From: Caulobacter sp. B11
GTDB lineage: Bacteria > Pseudomonadota > Alphaproteobacteria > Caulobacterales > Caulobacteraceae
Length of the DNA: 8,043 bases
NCBI RefSeq assembly: GCF_002737765.1
Contig: NZ_PEGG01000085.1
Location: 1 to 8,043, forward strand
Direction: 5' to 3'
The first letter of the stretch is position 1. The number at the start of each line of letters is the position of its first letter. Below, one piece after another: positions 1 through 6,506 of the stretch. The notes below the pieces were generated by a model, which saw nothing but the letters and a program-made list of their open reading frames with translations, was not told where the DNA came from and made no database searches. The position numbers and the translations under genes were made by a program.

Positions 1-60
1 GGCCTGGAGGAAGGCCGGCGCTTTATCCAAGGCGCGGTCTGGGAGGAGCGAACGCCCTAG
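1..60 (+). CDS. possible C-terminal tail of an unidentified gene
   Basis: Frame 1 is open from the left edge and ends at a TAG at 58-60, giving 19 codons that read GLEEGRRFIQGAVWEERTP. About three quarters of third codon positions are G or C, in line with the neighbouring genes. The stop would overlap the convergent receptor stop inside the same CTAG (57-60). I do not recognise a family in so short a tail. The other two plus-strand frames are also open through this stretch, so an open frame alone is weak evidence. The alternative is plain intergenic DNA downstream of the receptor, with only a weak 5-bp stem (1-5 with 12-16) and no convincing terminator. Confidence 0.28.
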   Translation, partial: GLEEGRRFIQGAVWEERTP

Positions 61-2846
61 AAGTTGTACCTCAGCCCGACGAAGAACTGTCGGCCGCTGT
101 GGGTGTAGACATTGAGGCGGTTGCTCTCGCCGACATACTGGTCGTTGAACTCGTCAGTCAGGTTCACGCCTTCGAAGGACAGCTTCAGGTTCGGCCGCAG
201 GGCCACGGTGGCCTGCATGTCGAAGTTCAGCGTCTCGTTGGTGCCGTGATAGGCGTTGCCGTCGCTGCCCGGGACCTGGGTCAGATAGCCCGAGCGATAG
301 GCTGCCGAACCGCGCACGCTGAAGGTCTCCGTCTCATAGTAGATCGTCGCGTTGGCGGCGTTCCTGGACAGGCCCACCAGAGTGGCGTTGACCGTCGGCG
401 CGCCGGGCGTGGTCGAGGTCAGATACTCGATGTCCGAATTCACATAGGTGTAGTTGGCGAGGAAGCCGAAATTGCTCCAGAACCCTGGCAGGAAGGTCAG
501 GGGCTGTTGCCAGTTCAGCTCGAAGCCCGACAGGTCGCCACCGTTGGAATTGACCGGCTGGGTCACCTGGAAGACCTCGGTCGGCGTGGCGCCGGTGCCA
601 GTCAGCAGCGAGTCCGGCAGGCCCAGCGTGTTGTAGACGGCCTCCTGGCGCAGGGTGGCGACGAAGGTGTCGATGCGCTTGAAGAACAGGCCGGCGGCCA
701 GCATCGTCCCCTTGGCCGGATACCATTCCAGCGACAGGTCGACATTGGTCGACTTGGTCGGATCCAGGTCGGGATTGCCCGAGCTGAAGTTGCGGTTGGC
801 GCCCTGGACGTTGACGTCGCCGCCGGGAGACAGCGAGCCGATGCCCGGGCGAGCGATGGTCTGGGCCGAGCTGATCCGGGCCACGACGGTGTCGGAGACA
901 TCGGCGGCCAGGTTGAAGGCCGGCAGGGTCATTTCATAGCTGCGGCTGGCCTCGACGCGCTGGATCACGCCGCCGACGGCCGCATAGCCGGCCGACTGCT
1001 GGTCGGTCTTGACGTGGCGCAGGCCGGCGTCGCCGCGGAAAGGCAGGCCGAAGGCGTTGAAGCGGAAATCGGCCTGGACATAGGCGCCCGTGCTGGCTTC
1101 CTGCACCGCGCCGTACTGACCGCGCGCCGAACTGTTGTTGGTGTTGGTCAGGGCATAGATGCCGGTGTTGCTGTAGATGCCGAACTTGGCCGCATAGGCG
1201 TCGATGTCGGGCACCAGCCAGGCGGTGGCGTTGCCGTCCGCCAGGTCGAGATTGCGACCAAACCCGCTGAACACCTTGGACACCGACGCCAGCTCGGCCG
1301 GGGTCAGGGTCTGGCTGACCGTCTCGCTGGTCCGATAGGCGCCATAGCTGTCGTACTCGAACTTGCGCCAGTCGACGCCGACCTTGAGGGTCAGGGCCTC
1401 ATTGGCGTCCCACTCGCCATAGACCTTGGCGGTTGAGAACTGGTTCTCGACGAACTGCGGACGGATGCGCACTTCCGAGGCGCCGTTGATCGCCGACCAG
1501 TTGGCCGGATTGGTCGGGTCGAAGCCCAGGCCGATCGTCGGCAAGCGGTCGCCGCGGAAGTCGTAGCTGTAGCCCTGGCTGTTGGCCCGGTCGAAGGTGA
1601 TGATCGTCGACACCGGCTGGGTGAAGGTTGAGTCCGCGTAGCCGGCCAGGATGCCCGTGCGGATGTTGGAGCCGAAATCGCGCGTGCCGGTGAAGGTGAA
1701 CTGCTTGAACTCGGTGTGCAGCTCGTCATAGGCCGACTGGGTGCGCAGATCGACATTGTCCATGCGCGCATAGACCAGGTTGTTACCGTCCACGACGCCG
1801 TCACGGATGATGGTCTGGGGCTTGCCGACCCCGGCCCGCGACAGGCCAATGGCCTGCAGTTGGGCTTCCTTGCGGGTTCCATCCAGATACGAATAGAGCG
1901 CGTCCAGGGTCAGGACAGTGTCTTCGTCGGGCCGGAACTGCACCGAGCCGGTGACGCCCAGGCGCTTGGAATTGATGTCGTAGCTGACATAGGACGGGAT
2001 GCGCGGGGCGAAAATGCCGTTGGCGGCCGTGTTGTTGTTGATCTGGGCGATGGTGTAGCCCGGCACGGTCGAGGCCGCGTTGAAGCCGCCATTGCTGCCG
2101 CCATAGGTCCAGCGCGTGATGTTGGCGCCTTCTTCCTTCAGGTGGCGCTGCTCGTAGGCGACCGAAACCAGGGCGCCGAGCTTGCCGTCGAACCAGGTGC
2201 GGCTGGCCAGGGCCGACAGGCGCGGCGTCGTCTGCTCCGACAGATCGTTGTAGCTGGCGGTCGCCGACAGAACGAGCTGGGGCTTGGGATTGTCGAACGG
2301 CCGGGCCGTCATCAGGTCAACCGTGGCCCCCAGCGAGCCTTCTTCCACGTCGGCCGAGGCGGTCTTGCGGACCGCCAGGCTGTTGAACAGGTCGGAGGCG
2401 AAGACGTTGAAGTCAAAACCACGACCGCGATTGGTGCCGCCGCTGTTGGCCGTGCCGCCTGTGGTCGAGATGGCTTCCATGCCATTGATGCGGACGCGGG
2501 TATATTCCGAGCCCAGGCCGCGGACGGTGACCTGACGGCCTTCGCCATTGATCCGCGAGATCGAGACGCCGGGAATGCGCTGCAGGGATTCGGCCAGGTT
2601 CAGGTCGGGGAACTGGGCGATATCCTCGGCCTTGATGGCGTCGACAACGCCGCTCTCGCTGCGCTTGAGGTTGATGGCGCTGGCCAGGCTGGCCCGGAAA
2701 CCAGTGACCACGACAGCCTCGACCTCGTCGACGGCCGCTGCGGGGGTGGCGTCCTGGGCTTGGGCGACGCCGCCAAGCGTGATCGCCATGAACGAGGCGC
2801 CGCCGGTCAGCCATGCGCGCAGGCCGCGTGTGTCATTGAAAGCCAT
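57..2846 (-). CDS. TonB-dependent outer-membrane receptor (Xanthomonas/Caulobacter type)
   Basis: This is a 929-aa gated outer-membrane porin that takes up a ligand using energy from TonB-ExbBD. Residues 1-30 form a signal peptide with a hydrophobic core and a cut after AQA. A TonB-box-like stretch, EAVVVTG, lies at 43-49. A plug domain follows (about 50-185) with the family signatures AEDIAQFPDLNLAESLQRIPGV near 74-94 and QVTVRGLGSEYTRVRINGM near 105-123. The rest has the alternating pattern of a 22-strand barrel and ends in FFVGLRYNF, with the C-terminal aromatic residue needed for barrel assembly. Length is normal for the family and no frame break is visible. The start is supported by a strong GGGAGGG ribosome-binding site at 2851-2857, four bases upstream. 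Members of this group often import plant-derived oligosaccharides. Here the divergent acidic-sugar transporter and Tat enzyme suggest an acidic oligosaccharide, which is inference. Siderophore uptake is less likely because no iron-related gene is nearby. Confidence 0.93.
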   Translation of the reverse strand: MAFNDTRGLRAWLTGGASFMAITLGGVAQAQDATPAAAVDEVEAVVVTGFRASLASAINLKRSESGVVDAIKAEDIAQFPDLNLAESLQRIPGVSISRINGEGRQVTVRGLGSEYTRVRINGMEAISTTGGTANSGGTNRGRGFDFNVFASDLFNSLAVRKTASADVEEGSLGATVDLMTARPFDNPKPQLVLSATASYNDLSEQTTPRLSALASRTWFDGKLGALVSVAYEQRHLKEEGANITRWTYGGSNGGFNAASTVPGYTIAQINNNTAANGIFAPRIPSYVSYDINSKRLGVTGSVQFRPDEDTVLTLDALYSYLDGTRKEAQLQAIGLSRAGVGKPQTIIRDGVVDGNNLVYARMDNVDLRTQSAYDELHTEFKQFTFTGTRDFGSNIRTGILAGYADSTFTQPVSTIITFDRANSQGYSYDFRGDRLPTIGLGFDPTNPANWSAINGASEVRIRPQFVENQFSTAKVYGEWDANEALTLKVGVDWRKFEYDSYGAYRTSETVSQTLTPAELASVSKVFSGFGRNLDLADGNATAWLVPDIDAYAAKFGIYSNTGIYALTNTNNSSARGQYGAVQEASTGAYVQADFRFNAFGLPFRGDAGLRHVKTDQQSAGYAAVGGVIQRVEASRSYEMTLPAFNLAADVSDTVVARISSAQTIARPGIGSLSPGGDVNVQGANRNFSSGNPDLDPTKSTNVDLSLEWYPAKGTMLAAGLFFKRIDTFVATLRQEAVYNTLGLPDSLLTGTGATPTEVFQVTQPVNSNGGDLSGFELNWQQPLTFLPGFWSNFGFLANYTYVNSDIEYLTSTTPGAPTVNATLVGLSRNAANATIYYETETFSVRGSAAYRSGYLTQVPGSDGNAYHGTNETLNFDMQATVALRPNLKLSFEGVNLTDEFNDQYVGESNRLNVYTHSGRQFFVGLRYNF

Positions 2847-2979
2847 TGTTCCCTCCCAAGCCCGTCTTCGCGGGTCACGTTCTTATCCTGGCTGGGTTCC
2901 ACGCCGCGCTCGGCGACCGGTCCAGACCCTTCTGTTCGAGCTGAACGATAGGGGTGGGGGTCCGGCCAGGGCCAATCCT

Positions 2980-3005
2980 AATCAGGCATGGACCTATGCG
3001 TGATT
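2980..3005. promoter_or_regulatory. imperfect inverted repeat, candidate operator on the receptor side
   Basis: The arms AATCAGGCAT (2980-2989) and ATGCGTGATT (2996-3005) are complementary at nine of ten positions around a 6-base centre. The element is richer in A and T than its surroundings and lies about 135-165 bases upstream of the receptor start. Size and symmetry suit a dimeric repressor such as a LacI- or GntR-family protein, but I do not recognise a known consensus. Chance occurrence is possible. Confidence 0.35.
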
Positions 3006-3101
3006 TGCACCGATTGCTCGGCATCGCCGCCAAGAAGGCGCGAAATCCCTGCAATTCCCGGGGAAAGCCCCCCCTCTAGGCCCCAACCTCCCCCAAGTTC
3101 A

Positions 3102-3141
3102 GACCGATCCAACCTCAATCCATGTTCCGCTTGGATCGGTC
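3102..3141. promoter_or_regulatory. perfect 11-bp inverted repeat, candidate operator
   Basis: GACCGATCCAA (3102-3112) and TTGGATCGGTC (3131-3141) are exact reverse complements separated by 18 bases. The right arm ends ten bases before a TTGACT hexamer, a plausible -35 element for the transporter operon. A perfect 11-bp pair in an intergenic region is unlikely by chance. It could be two half-sites for a dimer or tetramer, or an RNA hairpin if transcription starts upstream. The arms do not match an operator I can name. Confidence 0.5.
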
Positions 3142-3151
3142 GATAGGCGAT

Positions 3152-3157
3152 TTGACT
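3152..3157 (+). promoter_or_regulatory. possible -35 hexamer of the transporter operon
   Basis: TTGACT matches five of six bases of the sigma-70 -35 consensus and begins 83 bases before the transporter start codon. No good -10 element sits at the normal 16-19 base spacing; the nearest T-C-T-A-G stretch, at 3179-3183, is about 21 bases away. The call therefore rests on the -35 match and its position beside the inverted repeat. Confidence 0.22.
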
Positions 3158-3234
3158 TAGACCTGACCTCGGGTCGTCTCTAGCTTCCGTCCCGCAAGCC
3201 TCCCGAGAGCGGGGGCGATGGGAATGGAAACGCG

Positions 3235-4559
3235 ATGACCGGCACGGACGCGGACAAGGCCAAACGCACGCGCGCGCGCTGGCTGATCATCACGGTGCTG
3301 TTCGTCATCACCACGATCAACTACGCCGACCGCGCCACCTTCGCGCGGGCCAGTCGGCCTCCAAGGAACTGGGCCTGGACCCCGTGGCCATGGGCTACAT
3401 CCTGTCGGCCTTCGCCTGGGCCTATGTGCTGGGCCAGATCCCCGGCGGCGCCCTGCTCGACAAGTTCGGCTCCAAGAAGATCTACACCGCCGCCCTCGTG
3501 CTCTGGTCGGGCTTCACCATGCTGCAGGGCTTCGCGGGCGTGTTCAGCGGCCTGGCCGCCGCGGTCGCCCTGTTCGCCATGCGCTTCATGGTCGGCCTGG
3601 CCGAGTCGCCTTCCTTCCCCGCCAACGCCCGGATCGTCGCCGCCTGGTTCCCGGGCCCCGAGCGGGGCACGGCCTCGGCGATCTTCAACTCGGCCCAGTA
3701 CTTCTCGCTGGTCGCCTTCGCGCCGCTGATGGGCTGGCTGGCGCACAGCTTCGGCTGGCGCTCAGTGTTCTTCGTGATGGGCGCCGTCGGCCTTGTCGCG
3801 GCGGCCTTCTTCGTCAAACTTATCCACAGCCCTGTGGATCATCCGAGCATCAACAAGGCCGAGTTCGACTATATCGAGGCCGGCGGCGGCCTGGTGCGGA
3901 TGGAAGACAAGAACGCCGCCAACGGCGCGGCCTTCACCTGGGTCAATGTCAGGCAGGTCCTGACCAACCGCATGCTGCTGGGCGTCTATCTGGGCCAGTA
4001 CTGCATCAATGTGCTGACCTATTTCTTCGTCACCTGGTTCCCGATCTATCTGGTCAAGGAGCGCGGCCTGTCGATCCTGCAGGCCGGATTCACCGCCGCC
4101 CTGCCCGCCCTGTGCGGCTTCGCCGGCGGCATCCTGGGCGGCATGATCTCCGACGCCCTGCTGAAGAAAACCGGCAACCTCGACATCGCCCGCAAGACCC
4201 CGCTGCTGCTGGGCATGCTGCTGGCCACCAGCATCATCCTCTGCAACTTCGTCGAGCAGGAATGGCTGGTCATCGTGATCATGGCCGCCGCCTTCTTCGG
4301 CAAGGGCGTGGCCTCGCTGGGCTGGGCGGTGGTGGCCGACACCTCGCCCAAGGAGATGGCCGGGGTCACCGGCGGCATCTTCAACACCTTCGGCAATGTG
4401 GCTGGCATCGTGACCCCGATCGTCATCGGCTATATCGTGGCCGGCACGGGCTCGTTCGACGGCGCCCTGATCTTCGTCGGGGCCCACTGCGTGATCGCCA
4501 TCGCCGCCTACTTCCTGGTCGTCGGCAAGATCCAGCGCCTCGAACTGAAGCCCGCATGA
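3235..4559 (+). pseudogene. frameshifted MFS transporter, GudP/GarP-like (hexarate/hexuronate uptake)
   Basis: A 12-helix inner-membrane major facilitator of the anion:cation symporter group that carries glucarate, galactarate, galactonate or hexuronates with protons. The first part (from ATG 3235) gives helix 1 and the family motif NYADRAT at residues 29-35. Near 3343-3350 the frame shifts, and from there the second frame reads QSASKELGLDPVAMGYILSA and continues as a normal transporter to the TGA at 4557-4559. It contains the MFS loop motif DKFGSKK, then ARIVAAWFPGPERGTASAIFN, LGQYCINVLTYFF, GWAVVADTSPKEMAG and FNTFGN, all closely resembling E. coli GudP/GarP as I recall them. Without repair, translation from 3235 ends at 3729 with 164 aa. 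A GTG at 3384 could start a 391-aa product, but it would lack helix 1 and has no clear ribosome-binding site. Restoring one base, or better four, gives about 442 aa, the usual length. The exact substrate is not known. Confidence 0.82.
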
Positions 4560-6421
4560 GCCCCAGCCCCCTGACCAGCCGCCGCCGCTTCCTGCGCACC
4601 GCCTCGGCCCTGCTGCTGGCCGGCGTCGCCGCCCCTGCCTTAGCCGCGCCCACGGCGACGCTCGAGATCAGCACGCCGATGGCCCCGCCCGAATGGGCGT
4701 TGCTGGAGCGTGAATTGCTCAAGGCCAACGCCGAGGCCTGTGAAGCCTTCTTCGCCCGCTATTTCGACGAGCGCGGCTATCTGCTGGCGGTCGAGCGCTG
4801 GGGCGCCAATGACGGCCCGGACGACGCCATCGAGAACGTCAATGACTGGCCGCACCTGCACGCCCTAGGGGCTAGCGACCGCCTGCTGGAACTGTCCAAG
4901 AGGGCTTTCGAAGGCAATGTTCGTCAGTACACGGCCGCACGGACCAAGGACGTGCCGTTCGCCCGCGAGGGCATGTACTACAAGGAATTCCCGGTCATGA
5001 CCGACTGGCAGCACCTCTCCGAGGGGCTGTCGGTGTTCAACCTGCTGGGCCTGTCGGATCCAAAGGACGCCCGCTACCGCGACCGGGTCAAGCGTTTCTC
5101 CGGCTTCTATCTGGGCGAAGACCCGGGCGCGCCGAACTATGATCCGCAGCTGAAGATCATCCGCAGCATGATCACCGGCAGCCGGGGTCCGATGCTGCGC
5201 AAGGCCACGCCCCTGGACTGGGCCGGCGACCCTTACGAGGTGAAGGGCTTTTTCATGGAGCACGGCGAGGAGTCCTACGAGCAGACCCTGCGCCACTATG
5301 ACGAATATGGCGACGTGGTCGGCGACGCGCCGCTGAACCTGCAGTCGACCAGCCTGGTGCTCAACGCCTACATGCTGGACCAGGAGCCGAAATACCGCGA
5401 CTGGATCATCGGCTATGTCGACGCCTGGATCGCCCGCGCCCAGGCCAATGGCGACGTCCTGCCCAGCAAGATCGGCCTCGACGGCAAGATCGGCGGACCC
5501 AAGGGCCAGTGGTGGAGCGGAACCTACGGCTGGGGCTTCAGTCCCGTCGTGCCCCAGACCGGCAAACGCGAGGATCGCAACCGGGTGCCTCGCGCCTTCG
5601 TCGGCTTCATGAACGCCTATCTGCTGACCGGCGACGACAAGTACCTCGACGTCTGGCGCAAGCAGAACGACGTCATCAACGCCCAGCAAAAGACCGTCGA
5701 CGGCAAGGTCATGGCCCCGCGCATGTACGGCCCCAAGGGCTGGTACGGTTATGCACCCGGCCCGTACCGGCTGAATGGCCTGGAGATCTGGTACCTGTCC
5801 ATGCGGGCCTCCGATCGAGCGCGGGCTCCTGACCATCCATGGCTGACCTATCTGGACGGAAAGGACCCCGCCTTCCCCGCCAGGATCCTGCGCAAGGATT
5901 TGGAACAGGTCCGCGCCAAGGCCCAGGCCCAGCGCGACGATCACTCGACGCCCGACACCCGGCTGGCCGACGCGGCCCTCGACATCAATCCGGCCAGTGT
6001 CACGGCCCTGATCCATTTGATGCAGGGCGGGATCCACATCGCCCGGCCGCCCTGGTCGCCCAGCTCGCCGGCCCAGGGCGGAGCCCTGCTCTATGCCCGC
6101 CTGCGCTATTTCGATCCCGAACGCCGCCGGGCCGGCGTGCCTGAGGATGTCGCGGCCCTGGTCGAGACGCTCACCGACGACGGCGTGACCGTGACCCTGG
6201 TCAACACCAACCAGGTCTCGGCCCGCACTGTGACCGTGCAGGGCGGCGGCTATGGCGAGCATCAGGTGCTGAGCGTCTCGACCGAGGGCGGTCCGGCCGT
6301 AGCCATTGACGCCTCTGCGTTCACGGTCCGCCTGGCGCCCGGCTCGGGCGCTCGCCTGACCCTGAAGATGAAACGCCACGCCAATCCGCCGAGCTTGAGC
6401 TTCCCTTGGGATCGCGCCTAG
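4556..6421 (+). CDS. Tat-exported protein of unknown function, probable carbohydrate-active enzyme
   Basis: A 621-aa protein. The start ATG overlaps the transporter stop (ATGA, 4556-4559) and leads at once into a twin-arginine signal, SRRRFLR at residues 8-14, a hydrophobic stretch, and a likely cut after ALA (28-30). It should fold in the cytoplasm and act in the periplasm. The frame is open upstream to about 4112, but that part lies inside the transporter gene and would bury the signal. I cannot assign a named family. Residues about 45-460 are mainly helical, with repeated aromatic and glycine turns and phrases such as AYLLTGDDKYLDVW (354-367) that recall six-hairpin (alpha/alpha)6 glycosidases and lyases. 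Conserved-looking acidic clusters are NDGPDDAIENVNDWPH (85-100), EFPVMTDW (144-151) and EHGEE (235-239); WWSGTYGWGF lies at 319-328. The C-terminal part (about 530-605) looks like a beta-sandwich. The neighbouring acidic-sugar transporter suggests it releases a uronic or aldaric acid. It has no frame break and its codon use matches the neighbours. A polysaccharide lyase is the main alternative to a hydrolase. Confidence 0.85.
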   Translation: MSPSPLTSRRRFLRTASALLLAGVAAPALAAPTATLEISTPMAPPEWALLERELLKANAEACEAFFARYFDERGYLLAVERWGANDGPDDAIENVNDWPHLHALGASDRLLELSKRAFEGNVRQYTAARTKDVPFAREGMYYKEFPVMTDWQHLSEGLSVFNLLGLSDPKDARYRDRVKRFSGFYLGEDPGAPNYDPQLKIIRSMITGSRGPMLRKATPLDWAGDPYEVKGFFMEHGEESYEQTLRHYDEYGDVVGDAPLNLQSTSLVLNAYMLDQEPKYRDWIIGYVDAWIARAQANGDVLPSKIGLDGKIGGPKGQWWSGTYGWGFSPVVPQTGKREDRNRVPRAFVGFMNAYLLTGDDKYLDVWRKQNDVINAQQKTVDGKVMAPRMYGPKGWYGYAPGPYRLNGLEIWYLSMRASDRARAPDHPWLTYLDGKDPAFPARILRKDLEQVRAKAQAQRDDHSTPDTRLADAALDINPASVTALIHLMQGGIHIARPPWSPSSPAQGGALLYARLRYFDPERRRAGVPEDVAALVETLTDDGVTVTLVNTNQVSARTVTVQGGGYGEHQVLSVSTEGGPAVAIDASAFTVRLAPGSGARLTLKMKRHANPPSLSFPWDRA

Positions 6422-6438
6422 GGACGTCGGACGCGTCA

Positions 6439-6488
6439 AAGCTTGTCAGCCCGGAACCCTCTCAAAGGCTGGCCGGGATGACAGGCTT
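6439..6488. terminator. long stem-loop between convergent genes, possible bidirectional terminator or REP-like palindrome
   Basis: AAGCTTGTCAGCCCGG (6439-6454) pairs with CCGGGATGACAGGCTT (6473-6488), giving 14 Watson-Crick pairs, one G-U pair and one G-A mismatch around an 18-base loop. It sits 17 bases after the stop of the Tat protein gene and 18 bases before the ancestral stop of the convergent esterase gene, the expected place for a shared terminator. No run of T follows on either strand, so it is not a canonical intrinsic terminator. The TGTCATCCCGG-like arms resemble dispersed palindromes that I recall from alphaproteobacterial intergenic regions, so a repeat element is an alternative. 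Confidence 0.6.
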
Positions 6489-6506
6489 GATGAGACGGGC
6501 GGCTGG

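Larger units (their letters stand above)
2847..3234. promoter_or_regulatory. divergent intergenic control region
   Basis: These 388 bases separate two divergent transcription units, the receptor (leftward) and the transporter-hydrolase pair (rightward), so they should hold both promoters. No convincing gene is present. They contain two inverted repeats described separately (2980-3005 and 3102-3141), a short GACCGGTC palindrome near 2915-2922, and a TTGACT hexamer at 3152-3157 upstream of the transporter. No close match to a full alphaproteobacterial housekeeping promoter could be fixed for either direction. Sharing a control region fits co-regulation of uptake and degradation genes. No regulator gene lies in the window. 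Confidence 0.6.

Noticed and set aside
99..1436. Long open plus-strand frame antisense to the receptor
   Set aside because: It lies wholly opposite a well-supported gene, reads as low-complexity Gly/Val/Arg/Gln protein with no motif, and is the expected result of GC-rich codons.
1716..2951. Second long plus-strand frame antisense to the receptor
   Set aside because: Same reasons: codon-phase shadow with no recognisable domain and no ribosome-binding site.
3336..3360. Programmed frameshift in the transporter
   Set aside because: No slippery heptamer or stop-coupled signal is visible, and simple slippage would not restore the family spacing of this segment.
3762..4487. Minus-strand frame opposite the transporter
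   Set aside because: His/Asp/Gln-rich shadow of the membrane-protein frame; no motif.
4112..4555. Upstream in-frame extension of the Tat protein
   Set aside because: It overlaps the transporter in another frame, is rich in Arg and His, and would place the twin-arginine signal internally; the ATG at 4556 fits far better.
3384..4559. GTG at 3384 as the true transporter start
   Set aside because: It would remove helix 1, which is present just upstream in another frame with the family motif NYADRAT, and no ribosome-binding site is evident.
4865..6439. 524-codon minus-strand frame opposite the Tat protein gene
   Set aside because: The composition is typical of an antisense shadow, whereas the plus strand carries a signal peptide and structured protein features.
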